Positions 41,002 to 52,600 of a stretch of 57,604 bases of DNA are shown here, piece after piece (positions within the stretch are counted from its first letter, which is position 1; each line of letters begins with the position of its first letter). A program made the position numbers and the translations under genes. The DNA is from SIG653 sp964509125. Its GTDB lineage: Bacteria > Bacillota > Clostridia > Oscillospirales > CAG-382. Where the stretch lies: contig CAZDVZ010000007.1 in the NCBI GenBank assembly GCA_964509125.1, positions 1-57,604 on the forward strand. The letters are read 5' to 3'. Under the pieces are notes generated by a model. That model was not told where the DNA came from. It did not search any database and saw nothing but the letters and a program-made list of their open reading frames with translations.

Positions 41002-42261
41002 TTGAAAGGCAATTTGCGTTTTATGGAAGATTTTGTGGTTTTAAAAAATAAATACGAGAAAATAAAAAGTGAAAATTTAAAGCTTGATATGTCCCGTGGA
41101 AAGCCGGCTCCCGCACAGCTTGATACGGTAAATGGGATGTTGAATAATATATCTTCTAAGGAAGATTATATTCTTTCTTCGGGTATTGATTGTCGAAATT
41201 ACGGTGGCGTTGATGGAATTCCTCAGATAAAGATGTTATTTGCAGAGATGCTTCAGGTTGATACAAGCGAAGTTATCATAGGAGGAAATTCCAGCCTCAA
41301 TATTATGTATGATACGGTGGCAAGGGCAATGCTTTTTGGGACGCATGAAGGAGCGACTCCTTGGATGAAATGCGGAAAAATCTCTTTTCTTTGTCCCGCT
41401 CCCGGATATGACAGACATTTTGCGATCTGCGAAGCATTTGGAATAAATATGATCACCGTTCCGTACAAAGATGATGGCCCCGACATGGATTTTGTTGAAA
41501 AAGCAGCTTTGAGTGATGAAAGCATAAAAGGCATTTGGTGTGTTCCAAAGTATTCTAACCCAACGGGAATTACATATTCCGACGACGTTGTAAAACGCTT
41601 TGCATCTCTTAAAACAAAGTCAAATGATTTTAGGGTTTTTTGGGACAATGCATATGCGGTTCATGATCTTTATGACGGTGGCGAATGCCTTCTTAATGTG
41701 TTGGATGAAGCCAAAAAAACAGGAAACGAAGATATGTTTTATATATTCGCTTCCACATCAAAAATATCCTATGCGGGATCCGGCATTGCGGCATTCGTTT
41801 CTTCAAAGAAGAATGTGGATTTTGCATTATCAAAAATAAAATCGCAAACCATAGGACCCGATAAAATTAATCAGGTAAGACACGCAAAGATGTATCCTGA
41901 TATGAACGCGATTCGTAAGCAGATGGAAGCACACGCTTCTATTATCAGACCAAAGTTTGATGCGGTGCTTAGAGCGTTTGAAAAAGAACTGTCGAACATT
42001 GAAGGTGTTTGGTGGTCAAAACCAAAGGGCGGATATTTTGTTAGCTTAAATTTGCCAAAAGGAAAAGCGAAAAAAGTGGTTGCCATGGCAAAAGAAGCAG
42101 GGCTTGTGCTTACTCCGGCGGGAGCATCTTTCCCTTACGGAAACGACCCGTTGGATTCCAATATCAGAATCGCGCCCACGTATCCTTCTCTTGAAGAATT
42201 GGAAATGGCTTTGGAACTTCTTTGCACAGTAGTTAAACTTGTTTGCTATGAGAAACAATAA
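41002..42261 (+). CDS. Aspartate-type aminotransferase, PF12897-like (subgroup Ic)
   Basis: The TTG 41002 has AGGGGA 8 bases upstream; the ATG 41023 is an alternative. The 419-residue PLP enzyme is of the less common type with LDMSRGKPAPAQLD at the start, GGNSSLNIMYDTVARA, CPAPGYDRHFA, KYSNPTGI, and the lysine region FASTSKISYAGSGIAAF near residue 253. It ends with RIAPTYP. Such enzymes transaminate aspartate with 2-oxoglutarate. It follows the YesL-like gene and overlaps the frame upstream of the next small gene. Confidence 0.9.
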   Translation: MKGNLRFMEDFVVLKNKYEKIKSENLKLDMSRGKPAPAQLDTVNGMLNNISSKEDYILSSGIDCRNYGGVDGIPQIKMLFAEMLQVDTSEVIIGGNSSLNIMYDTVARAMLFGTHEGATPWMKCGKISFLCPAPGYDRHFAICEAFGINMITVPYKDDGPDMDFVEKAALSDESIKGIWCVPKYSNPTGITYSDDVVKRFASLKTKSNDFRVFWDNAYAVHDLYDGGECLLNVLDEAKKTGNEDMFYIFASTSKISYAGSGIAAFVSSKKNVDFALSKIKSQTIGPDKINQVRHAKMYPDMNAIRKQMEAHASIIRPKFDAVLRAFEKELSNIEGVWWSKPKGGYFVSLNLPKGKAKKVVAMAKEAGLVLTPAGASFPYGNDPLDSNIRIAPTYPSLEELEMALELLCTVVKLVCYEKQ

Positions 42262-42280
42262 AAAAGAAAACCGAGGCAAA

Positions 42281-42883
42281 ATGTCAGTGTCGAAGAAATG
42301 CTTGATCATTTTGGGATGCACTTTGGCAGTGATGCTTATTATAAATATTTTTGTGCCTTTTTTGACTCCTAAAATAGGGTTTACAACAAAGAGAGATGAT
42401 ATTACATATTTTCCTGTTGACTATGAAGAAAATATTTTTGAAGATATTGTATATATGAGCAAGAACCGTGAAGTGAAATTTGAATATTTCGGCACAACGG
42501 TGTATATAAACGAAGAAAATTATAATTCACAATCAGCAGTGGGAAAGATGTTTTATGATTATTTTCAAACTGTTATAAACGGAAAATATGATGAATATAA
42601 AAGCTTTTTTACCAAAAAGTTTTTTAGGCGTCATTCCATTCCCGAAGAGTTTACAATGCAAAAAATATATGATATTGAGATAGTTGCCATAAATTCGGAA
42701 GCGATTGACGGAAATGCTTATGAGGTTTATAAAGTCGGATACAAGATTTATGAAAACAACGGAACTTTTCGTGCCGACGTAGCAAGCAATAAATCTGTCC
42801 CTATAGCGTTTACTGTTATGAAGGGCGAGGAAATTAAGATAACCTCTATTGCACCCATTAATCAGGGTGAGCGATTAACTTGA
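42281..42883 (+). CDS. Membrane-anchored protein of unknown function
   Basis: The ATG 42281 is chosen since CGAGG lies 7 bases before it; earlier starts would overlap the aminotransferase. The 200-residue protein has one N-terminal TM helix (about 7-29) and an outer domain with many charged and aromatic residues (FDYFQTVINGKYDEYKSFF). It resembles NTF2-like folds in shape, but I do not recognise the family. A terminator follows. Confidence 0.7.
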   Translation: MSVSKKCLIILGCTLAVMLIINIFVPFLTPKIGFTTKRDDITYFPVDYEENIFEDIVYMSKNREVKFEYFGTTVYINEENYNSQSAVGKMFYDYFQTVINGKYDEYKSFFTKKFFRRHSIPEEFTMQKIYDIEIVAINSEAIDGNAYEVYKVGYKIYENNGTFRADVASNKSVPIAFTVMKGEEIKITSIAPINQGERLT

Positions 42884-42897
42884 ATGAAATTTTAGTG

Positions 42898-42922
42898 TGA
42901 AACGGCGAATTTCGCCGTTTTC
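42898..42922 (+). terminator. Terminator before the U32 genes
   Basis: A short hairpin with a GGCGAA/TTCGCC core and AAAC/GTTT ends, with T residues inside and after the right arm. It is 15 bases after the stop of the membrane-anchored protein gene. Confidence 0.75.
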
Positions 42923-42949
42923 ATCGTATTTGCGTCTTTTGGAGAAGTT

Positions 42950-44983
42950 ATGAGTGTTGAAATTTTAGCTCCTGCGGGAAGTATAGACCATCTTCGATAT
43001 GCTGTGTGTGGCGGTGCCGATGGAGTTTATTTGGGTACAAAGGAATTCAGCGCAAGGCAGAATGCTTTGAATTTCACTTTTGATCAGCTTGAGGAAGCAG
43101 TAAAGTATTGTCATATCAGAGACGTGAAGGTGTATGTTGCCGTAAATACTTTAATAAAAAACGGTGAGCTTGAAAAATTGTATATTCTCGCTGAACAGTT
43201 GGGCGAGATTAATGTGGATGGTGTTATAATTCAAGATTTGGCTGTCGCTGAAATATTTAAGAAAGTTTGCCCCGAAATGCCTCTTCACGCTTCCACTCAG
43301 ATGGCGATTCATAATTTGAGCGGAGCAGAAACCGCAAGGGAACTTGGATTTTCGAGAGTTGTCTTGGCGAGAGAACTGACTTTTAAAGAAATTAAAGAAA
43401 TTACCTCAAAATGTCAGATCGAAACAGAGGTTTTCGTTCACGGTGCTCATTGTATGTCCGTTTCGGGAATGTGTTATTTGTCGTCTTTTATTGGTGGCAG
43501 AAGCGGAAATAGGGGGAGGTGTGCCCAGCCGTGCCGTTTGGATTTCAAGGCGGGGGGAAATGGCTATTGCCTCTCGTTAAAGGATATGTGTTACATTGAT
43601 CACGTTAAAAAACTTGAAGACGTGGGCGTGTCATCACTTAAGATAGAAGGCAGAATGAAGCGTCCTGAGTATGCATATATAGCATCTAAAACGTATAAAA
43701 AGGCATTGAAGTGTGAAAATACGGACGAAGAAATGAGGATTCTTAAAGGCATATTTTCAAGGAGCGGTTTCACTGATGGCTATATTATGGGGAAAAGGGA
43801 TGGGCAAATGTTCGGGTATCGCCAAAAAGAAGACGTTCAAGCATCTTCTGAGGCGATCAAAGCTTTGGGCAGGATAGAAGAAACGAACAAAATTCCAATT
43901 TCTGTGGATGTTAGTATTAAAGAAGGCGAAAGGATAAATGCAAAATTTAGCTGCGAAAAAACGTCCGTAGAAGTTTTTTCGGAAAATGAAGTCACTTCAT
44001 CTACAAAGCTTCCGCCGGCTGAGAGAATAGAAGCATCATTTAGAAAGACGGGGGATACGCCTTTTGTTTTAAATGATTTTCAACTGAAAGTAGATGTAAA
44101 GGATGGACAGAAAGAAGAATCTTTTCCAATCTCTGCCTTTAATTCTTTGAGAAGAAACGGACTTGAAAAAATTGCAGAAAAAATTTCTTTTAGAAAGAAA
44201 AAAAAGATTTTGAGTTATAGATTCCAAGGCGCGGTGTCGTTGGATCGAAATTGTACCGAATATAGGATAAGAGTTGAAAAAGCAGAACAAATAGGCGATT
44301 TTTCCGGTACGGTAATTTTGCCATACATGGAGGCTGAGAGGCTTCCTGAAAAATTTGACGTTAAAAAAATTGTTTTAGAACTTCCAATTTTGGTTTATCC
44401 CGAAGATGAAAAGCCTTTAATGAAAAAATTGGAGTCATTGAAAGAAAAGGGCTTCGAAAACATTATCTGCGAAAACATATCTTTTGTTTCCAAATGTCGT
44501 AAAATGGGATTTGTAATTTCAGCAGGTGCTTTTTTGAATATTACAAATAAAGTTTCAGCAGAAGAATATAAAAAGATGGGAATTTCCGATTTCACATTAT
44601 CTCCCGAAATAAACAGTGGTGAACTTCGTTTTTTTGACGGAGAATACAAAATCGGTATTATTTCATACGGAAAATTGCCTTTGATGCAGTTTAGAAATTG
44701 CCCCATAAAAGCCAACGTGGGATGCGAAAAATGCGGAGGAAATTTTTCACTTAAGGACAGGCTTTCCAAGAATTTTCAGGTTTCGTGCAAAAAAAAATAC
44801 GTTTCACTTCTTAATACGGTGCCCATTTCTCTTTCGGGTACTACGCTTTCGGTGGATTTTCAAACTTTGTATTTTACCAAGGAAACACCATTGGAGGTGA
44901 AAAAAATAATCGATGAATTTAAAAGTGGGATTATCTCCCAACGCCCCCATACTAAAGGACTTTATTTTAGGAAGGTGCTTTGA
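42950..44983 (+). CDS. U32 family protein, RlhA-like
   Basis: The 677-residue protein begins EILAPAGSIDHLRYAVCGGA and has the U32 signature EVFVHGAHCMSVSGMCYLSS, with further cysteines in NRGRCAQPC; these hold an iron-sulfur cluster in studied relatives. An additional C-terminal half (about 300-677) matches the DUF3656-bearing long form. In E. coli the long U32 protein RlhA hydroxylates C2501 of 23S rRNA, using prephenate, and that is the likeliest role here. The old peptidase label is doubtful. It overlaps the next U32 gene by one base. Confidence 0.87.
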   Translation: MSVEILAPAGSIDHLRYAVCGGADGVYLGTKEFSARQNALNFTFDQLEEAVKYCHIRDVKVYVAVNTLIKNGELEKLYILAEQLGEINVDGVIIQDLAVAEIFKKVCPEMPLHASTQMAIHNLSGAETARELGFSRVVLARELTFKEIKEITSKCQIETEVFVHGAHCMSVSGMCYLSSFIGGRSGNRGRCAQPCRLDFKAGGNGYCLSLKDMCYIDHVKKLEDVGVSSLKIEGRMKRPEYAYIASKTYKKALKCENTDEEMRILKGIFSRSGFTDGYIMGKRDGQMFGYRQKEDVQASSEAIKALGRIEETNKIPISVDVSIKEGERINAKFSCEKTSVEVFSENEVTSSTKLPPAERIEASFRKTGDTPFVLNDFQLKVDVKDGQKEESFPISAFNSLRRNGLEKIAEKISFRKKKKILSYRFQGAVSLDRNCTEYRIRVEKAEQIGDFSGTVILPYMEAERLPEKFDVKKIVLELPILVYPEDEKPLMKKLESLKEKGFENIICENISFVSKCRKMGFVISAGAFLNITNKVSAEEYKKMGISDFTLSPEINSGELRFFDGEYKIGIISYGKLPLMQFRNCPIKANVGCEKCGGNFSLKDRLSKNFQVSCKKKYVSLLNTVPISLSGTTLSVDFQTLYFTKETPLEVKKIIDEFKSGIISQRPHTKGLYFRKVL

Positions 44984-46188
44984 TGAACGAAAAAATTAAT
45001 GGCGAGCTTTTGGCTCCGAGCGGTGATTTGGAATGCGTGGATGCCGCCTTTCATTACGGCGCAGACGCCGTTTATGTTGGAGGTAGATTGCTTCAGCTTC
45101 GTGCGGCTTCCTCTGCCTTCACCGATGAAACATTGATGGAAGCTGTAAAAAGCGCTCACACAAAGAATAAAAAGATATATGTCACGGTAAATTGTTTCGC
45201 CCGTGACGGGGAGTTTGACCATATTCCCCAATATGGCAGATTCCTTTATGAAAGCGGCGTGGATGCGGTTATTGTTTCGGATTTGGGCGTTCTTTCCAAT
45301 TTAAAGAAACATTGTCCTTCTTTACAGGTTCATATCAGCACGCAGGCAAACTGCATGAATAGCGAAACGGCGAGAGTCTATTATGAAATGGGCGCATCGA
45401 GAGTTGTCCTTGCGAGGGAATTGAGCCTTGACGATATACGTACTTTAAGGGCAAAAACGCCAAAAGAATTGGAACTTGAGGCGTTTGTTCATGGCGCTAT
45501 GTGTATGGCTTATTCGGGAAGATGTCTTATCAGCTCCTATTTGACAAACAGAAGCGCAAACAGGGGTGCCTGCTCTCAACCATGCCGTTGGAGCTATTAT
45601 TTAGTGGAAAAAACTCGTCCGGGAGTGTATATCCCTATTGAACAAGAGGGCGAATCCACTCAGATAATGAGTTCTCACGACCTTAACTGTGTTAGTATTC
45701 TTAAAGATATCCAGGAAGCAGGAGTTTGCTCCTTTAAAATTGAAGGCAGAATGAAAACCGCATATTATGTTGCTTCTGTTGTAAATGCTTATAGAAAAGT
45801 GATGGACGGAGAATGGAGCTCTGAGGCCGCGGAAGAGGAATTGACTTTGATGACTCATCGTCCGTATTCTACGGGATTTTACTACGGAAAGGTGAAAAAA
45901 GAGCCATTTAATGATGGACTTTATCATCATAGCGGGATGTTTATAGCCACGGTTAAAGATCGAAACGAAAACAGTTGTTTGGTTCAGATGAGAAATCGGT
46001 TTGAAGTCGGTGATACTTTGGAGCTTATCTCCGCAAAGCAGGGGGTGGTTCCCTTTACCGTCCAAAAGATCGAAGGAAGTGAAGGTGAAAAATCTGTTGC
46101 CGATGTTCCCATGGAATTGATAAAAATAAATTGCCCGCCAATCGCCGTTGCGGGAGACGTGATTAGAAAACGCGTCAAGGGTTGCTGA
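44983..46188 (+). CDS. U32 family protein, TrhP-like
   Basis: The 401-residue protein starts at the ATG sharing one base with the previous stop, with AGGAAGG before it. It reads ELLAPSGDLECVDAAFHYGA, EAFVHGAMCMAYSGRCLISS, and NRGACSQPCRWSY, the same cysteine set. Short U32 proteins such as E. coli TrhP and B. subtilis YrrO add a hydroxyl to U34 of tRNAs. Together with the preceding gene this makes a likely RNA-hydroxylation pair. A terminator follows. Confidence 0.88.
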   Translation: MNEKINGELLAPSGDLECVDAAFHYGADAVYVGGRLLQLRAASSAFTDETLMEAVKSAHTKNKKIYVTVNCFARDGEFDHIPQYGRFLYESGVDAVIVSDLGVLSNLKKHCPSLQVHISTQANCMNSETARVYYEMGASRVVLARELSLDDIRTLRAKTPKELELEAFVHGAMCMAYSGRCLISSYLTNRSANRGACSQPCRWSYYLVEKTRPGVYIPIEQEGESTQIMSSHDLNCVSILKDIQEAGVCSFKIEGRMKTAYYVASVVNAYRKVMDGEWSSEAAEEELTLMTHRPYSTGFYYGKVKKEPFNDGLYHHSGMFIATVKDRNENSCLVQMRNRFEVGDTLELISAKQGVVPFTVQKIEGSEGEKSVADVPMELIKINCPPIAVAGDVIRKRVKGC

Positions 46189-46219
46189 TGATGTAAAACA
46201 ACAAATAAAATTTGTATAG

Positions 46220-46260
46220 ATCCACCCAAGTGTACGACCTACACTTTCGGGTGGATTTTA
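46220..46260 (+). terminator. Terminator after the U32 genes
   Basis: ATCCACCC (46220-46227) pairs with GGGTGGAT (46249-46256), with an inner AGTGT/ACACT stem and TTTTA following. It is 32 bases after the stop. Confidence 0.85.
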
Positions 46261-46424
46261 AAATATAATAATTATGAATATTGCGTAAAAGGTGATGAAA
46301 ATCGTAAAAATGAAACCCGATTTGCGATATTTGCCACTTTTAGACCGCATTGTGGTATATGCACAAAAAAACTGTTTACAAGTTGTTCAAAATGACAAAA
46401 AAATGTGAACTGCGCCAAAAATGC

Positions 46425-46453
46425 TTGAATTTTCGGAAAAATTTATATAAAAT
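46425..46453 (+). promoter_or_regulatory. Promoter of the Rhs protein gene
   Basis: TTGAAT, a 17-base spacer and TAAAAT. Transcription would start near 46460, leaving a leader of about 155 bases. Between the U32 terminator and this promoter (46261-46424) I see only AT-rich sequence. Confidence 0.65.
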
Positions 46454-46459
46454 GTTTAC

Positions 46460-46616
46460 AGGGATAAATTTATTTCATTAATAAAAAGCAAAAGTAAACG
46501 GGGAGACGAGTCCCAGGGGCAATTTATAGACCGAATCATAGGCAATGGGATGTTGAGACGCGAGTTTGAAATTTTATAGGGCCTGAATTTAAATCCGGAT
46601 AAGAAAGGACATTAAA
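46460..46616 (+). other. Long structured 5' leader of the Rhs gene
   Basis: The leader is about 155 bases and contains a less AT-rich core (46500-46590) with GGGGAGACGAGTCCC, then GGGGCAA and AGGCAATGGGAT, and GAGACGCGAG. Outer bases GTTTAC and GTAAAC can pair. The length and composition suggest an RNA structure such as a riboswitch, but I could not match it to a class. The ribosome binding site AAAGGA is 8 bases before the ATG. Confidence 0.45.
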
Positions 46617-49600
46617 ATGAAAATTGCAAAAAAGCTCAGATTTATAGCTATATTTTTATCTCTTCTTCTGGTGTTTTATGCGATTCCGGCAAACTCTCTT
46701 AAAATTATCGCATCGGAGCTTTTAAGTATTGAAATGTTATCCTCAAATGCTGATACGGAAATTTCACCGGAAACTTCTGAACAGACCGGCAATGATGGAT
46801 CTCAAACCGAAGCCGAAGGCGGTAGCACAGAGGTTTACGTTTTGGGTGAAGATATATCAAAGCGTGAGAAAAATACAAAGCATTTTCGAATGAGCGATGG
46901 ATCGTTTGTTGCGGTTCAATATGCGGAGCCCGTCCATTATTTAGATAATGGTGTATATGCGGAATATGATAATACGTTGACACTTTCATCATTCTCTGCC
47001 AATGGAAATGTTTCCACAACAGATATGAATGATATTGCGGGATATACCGCAAGTAAAAATAATGTCTCCGTAAAGTTTTCAAACAGCTTGGCGCAAAATA
47101 GCTTGATATCTCTTTCAAAAGATGGGTACGGCGTTTCAATAATTCCAACGGTAATAAATTTCAATGCTACTGTTTCTGTCGCTAATCCCACATCGAAGCC
47201 GCCCTCTGACGGAAAACTGACTTTGGAAGAAGCGTCAAAACTTGCAACACATACATCGTCAGTAAAATATTCGGGGATGTTCTCCGGGGCAGATCTTGAA
47301 TATGTGCTTTCGGGCAGCAAATTGAAAGAGAATATCATAATAAATTCGCCTTCTACCACGTATGTATATACGTTTTATCTTGATTTGATAGGGCTTTATG
47401 CAGTTCTTAATTCTGACGGAAGCATTTACCTTTACGGCAACGATACAGACACAATCGAATTTGTTATTCCGGCGGGATATATGTATGATGCCGCGGGTAA
47501 ATATTCCAAAAGCGTCGCATATTCTCTTAGGGCGGCAGCAACCGGAAAGTATATTCTTACAGTTACCGCTGATGCAGAATGGATCAATGGGGGCGATGTT
47601 ACTTTTCCCGTTACCGTTGACCCAACCATAGCTTCCTGTAATAATGAATATACAAGAGAAAGTATAAAAATCTCTAACAGCACTTTGACTACAGAAAACG
47701 GTAGTATGCTGGGAAAGAGTGGAAATGAAGAGTATTATCAGCTTATAAAGTTTACTTCTTTACCTACAATTCCTTCTACATCACGAGTGTATGAAGGTAC
47801 GGTTCAGCTTTCAGTAGGAGAAAAGAGAGATTGTGTTGTAGGTGCTTATCAGGTTTTGAGTGATTGGAGTGGCTTTACCAATGTATCGAATTTTAATAGC
47901 GGCATAGGAGATGTTGCATTTTCTTATGTTGATTATTCAATCACTTCTTATGGAGTATTTAATATTACTCAGCTTGTTAAAGAGTGGTATTCCAATACTG
48001 ATAATCACGGAATATGCTTTAAAAGAATCGATGGTGCGGGTATAGTTTCCTGCGCGCTTGGAGACAATTATCCACAGTTAACCATAAAATATATAGATAT
48101 GAAGGGGCTTGAGGATTATTGGTCATACAGCTCGTGGGGCGTTGGCGCATCGGGCGTTGCTAATGTAAATTTAGCAGAAGGAAACCTAATTTTAAGCTTC
48201 GATACGGTATCAACTACAGATTACATAATGCCGTATATGCCTGTTTTGACATATGATTCTAATCTTGCGGGCAAATATTTCAATTTTAATAACGCCAACA
48301 TTCCATACCGAAGCAGTAATGCAGGTTATGGATTAAAATGGAGCATGGACGAATCTGTGGTGGAACGTCAAGTTAACAGCGGTGATTCGTTAATAACATA
48401 TTATGTATTCTGTGATGGTGACGGAACAGAACATTATTTCAAATACGATTCCAAAACAAAAAAAATAATAGATGAGGACGGTTTGGGGTTGGAGATGACC
48501 GTCGATACCTCGAAATATGTAATAACGTATCCCGATATGTCAAATAAAACCTTTGACATAAAAGCAGAAACCGATTACATAAAAGCCGGCGGAGTCCTTA
48601 CGTCTGTAACCGATCGTTACGGAAATAGAACAACATTTTCTGTTAGTGATTCCGGCAAAGTCACCTCCATAAGCGTTGTGCCCAATGGGTCTTCTGAGGT
48701 AACTACGTTAAATATAACGTATAATAGTTCGAATTTAGTTAACAGAATATTGAACCCCGATACTCAAAAAGCCGTTATGTTTTATTATTCCTCCACGACA
48801 AGCGGTACGGCTTCCGCATATTCCGGTGGATATATAAGAAAAATAGTATATGCTCATCAAACGGGTAGCACCAATAATTCAAATTGGAATAGCTATATGA
48901 GCAGTGGAAGCAATCAATATATTACCGTAGACCAAATGTATACATTTTCGTATTCGGGATCGTATATTAATTTAGTATCAGATATAACAGAAGAAAAAGT
49001 GTACGAATTCAGCATGGTTAACGGAAAAGTTATAGCTATAAACGAAATGCCGGGGTTGGATTTTTATTACGGTGGCAGACAGCGTTATTTTGAATATGGA
49101 GCAGGATATGCCAAAGTCAAAAATCCCGGCGCGGATGATTTGGCGTATACGGACGATGACATAATTTCCGTGTATACCTTGGATGACAGTGGACGATTGA
49201 AAAATGTTTTTTCAAAAAAAGCAGACGAAAGCGAAGTCTTCGGCGGAGCGGGATATGTTTACGAAAATGAAAGTGAGGATTATGGTGATATATCCTCCGT
49301 AAAAAATAACGTAAAAAATTCTTCTTTATCGGGAGGCAACGACGCTAACTATATAACCAATGGCGGGTTTGACTACAATTTTGTAAACGGAGACAATTTT
49401 TGGATATATTCAAATGCCGTTGTATCGTCACTTGTATCAGGTGATCGCAAGGCTTTAATAGAAAAAGACAGCACAGAAGATGCGTATATAAGCCAACGTG
49501 TTACTCTTGCGGAAGGAGCGTATTCATTAACTTTCGATGCGATGGTGGGATATAACGATTCTACTGCCACGATATATTCCACGTTGAGAGTTCAGGTTAT

Positions 49601-52600
49601 AGATTCCGACGGATGGATATTATTAAATGAGATATTACCTCTATCCACCGAATCGGTAACAGAATGTGCAACATTTACTGTAAGCGATAATGATACGGTG
49701 AATGTAAAAATAATTGCAGAAAATGATGATTATGCCACGAAACCGGAGAAAGTATATGTGGACAATATAATGCTTTCTGCAAATTCCTCTTCTGCAACAT
49801 ATTCCTTGGTGCAAAACGGCACGTTTGAGGATAATGTATACAGTACGACGGGAGCGCTTCAAACGGAAGCGATAATGTGGAACTTCTCAGCCAAAGAATC
49901 GTATACAGAAGCAGATTCATACAGCTACGTTGAAAGTGAAGAATGTTTTGGACGTTCTGTAAAAATAAACGGCAGTCTCAGAAGCGAAAAAAGCGTTTAT
50001 CAAACCGTTTACAGTAACTCAAACGGAATTCAAGCAGATCAAATAAAAATATCAGGATATGCTAAAAGCATGAATTTTGTTTACGGATCCGGAAGCGCAT
50101 TCCGAATCAGGGTAGAGATCCAATACGAAAGCTCACCTTCAAATGCATGGGAAGCATATGATGTGGACTTTGAGCCTACGTTAAAGGAAGAATGGCAGTT
50201 CGCGTCACAAATATACAATATTGCGTCAGAAGAACGCATCGTGTGTATAAATGTAAGATGCGAATACAGCTATCAAGAATCATCAGCATATTTTGATAAC
50301 ATAAGTGTGTCATTGGTGCCCCGTAGTGAGCAGAAAGAGAATTATTACTACACAGATGAAAAAAATGCCTATTACGGGTTGTTAAAGGCAACAAAAACAG
50401 GAAACACCACTACGTATTACGAATATGACGATTACAAAAAGGTTGTAAAAGAAGTAATTATAAAAGGTACAACGGGAGAAATATACGAATACAATTATGT
50501 AACAGGGACAGAGGAAACGTACAGTCCTACTCTCGATTGGATGATCGTGTATAAATTTAGCGGCGTATATTGGTGGAACTTAGAAGATGCATCGGCAGAC
50601 CCGGAGGCAGATATCACCAAAACGGTAGTTTCAAAAACAGAATACACAACCAATGCTTATGGATTGGTAACAAAAATAAAGACGTATGAGGCGGTATCAA
50701 CGTCAAGCGGCATAACGAAAAAAAGCGGAACATTACCCATAATAACGCAAAACACGTATAAGACAACATCGGGCTCAAATGTATTCGGAGCACTGATGAG
50801 CACAACGGATACCTTGGGAAAAATAACAAGATATTATTATGACGAAACCTATGGATATCTACTTGCGGAAATAAATCCGGATGGAACGGGAATGTCGTAT
50901 GGATATGACGGCATGGGTAGGCTTGTTCGCGTTGTGCCGGCTAAATATACATCATCTACAGATACATATACAGAAGTTGCGAACAGCGAGAGCGTAGAGT
51001 ATACATATAACTCGGCGGGACAAATACAGTATATAGAAAGCGAAAGCACTAAATATGTATTTACGTATGACGCAATGGGACAATTGAGTGCGATATTGCC
51101 GGGAGAGTATTATACTCTTGCGGAATATACGTATAATAGGTATAAGGGGAAAGTAAGCAATATACGTTACGGAAACGGCGACAAAGTGGAATATGTTTAC
51201 GATTCTCTTGACAGAGTGTCAGAGATGCGGTATATTGAAAGCGACGGAACTGTGTCGGCATCATATGAGTACCAATACAGCAACGAAGGGAACTTGAGCC
51301 GCTTTAAAAATATCACAGAGGGTACACAGAATGTTTATACATATGACGAGTTGGGCAGACTTACAAGAGTTGTGGAGTGTGCAATTGATGATTCAAAGTC
51401 ATATGTAGATCTTAGAACAACGTATAACTCTGTAGGATATGTATCACTTGACCGTGTAATCGTACCGTATAGCAAGGGAAGCACAGAGCTTAAATATTAC
51501 GGCAGCGTAGGATATTCATATGATGACGTAGGACGATTGACAGATGCAACGATATATACAAATAATTGCGACGGGGAAATAACGATCACATATGACGGCT
51601 TGGATAGAGTAACGACTCGCACCGTGGAATTTAAAAAGCAAACTACGGGAACAACGGTGTTCAACCATACGGTAAACTATGGTTACGAAACCAATGCGTC
51701 CGGAACTCAAACCTCAACAAGAATGTCAACGTATACGTCGGAGTTAAACGGAACATCTACAACGTATACAGTGAAATATGATGAAAGCGGATATATAACC
51801 GAGATCTATCGAAACGGAAGCATCTTTTACGATTATGAATATGATGATCAAGGCCAGCTCACCATATTCTATGATGGAATAACAATATACTCATATTCGT
51901 ACGATGATGCGGGCAACATATTATATCGCAATGAAGATCGAGATTTGGTACTTGACGAATATACATATACGTACGGAGATAGCAACTGGGGAGACTTGCT
52001 TACAGCCTATAATGGAAACGCCATAACGTATGACGCAATGGGAAATCCGTTGCAGTATTACAATGGGAATGTTTTCACGTGGGAGCAGGGCAGAAGGCTT
52101 TCGACGATAAGTAACAATGGAACGGAAATAGCGACGTACAAGTATAATGATGAGGGAATAAGGACAAGCAAAACAACGCAGTGGTCAAATTATACTTATA
52201 TACTGAACGGGTCACAGATAATAGGGGAAACATGGGACGACTGTATAAATATATATCTGTATGATGAAAACGGCTCACCTGTAGGATTCCAATACAGATA
52301 TGAAAATATGGCGTCTGACACGTTCCATACGTACTTTTATGAGAAGAACGTGTTTGGAGACATTATAGCCATATATGATGCAAATGGTGTAAAGCAAGTA
52401 TCTTACTCTTATGATGCGTTTGGGAATAGCACGGAAACCGTACACGTATCCACAACAAGGGCTAAATATAATAATCTCCGCTACCGTGGTTATTACTATG
52501 ACAAAGAGACGGGATTCTATCTAACAGGTACAAGATACTACGATCCGGAAATTGGTAGATTTATTAATGCCGATAGTGTAATTGCTGGTGTTGGTGGTTC

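Noticed and set aside
46500..46600. Naming the Rhs leader a c-di-GMP riboswitch
   Set aside because: The GGCAAACC and GGGACGCAAAGCC blocks of GEMM-I are not present, and the GEMM-II pattern was not matched either. I left the class open.
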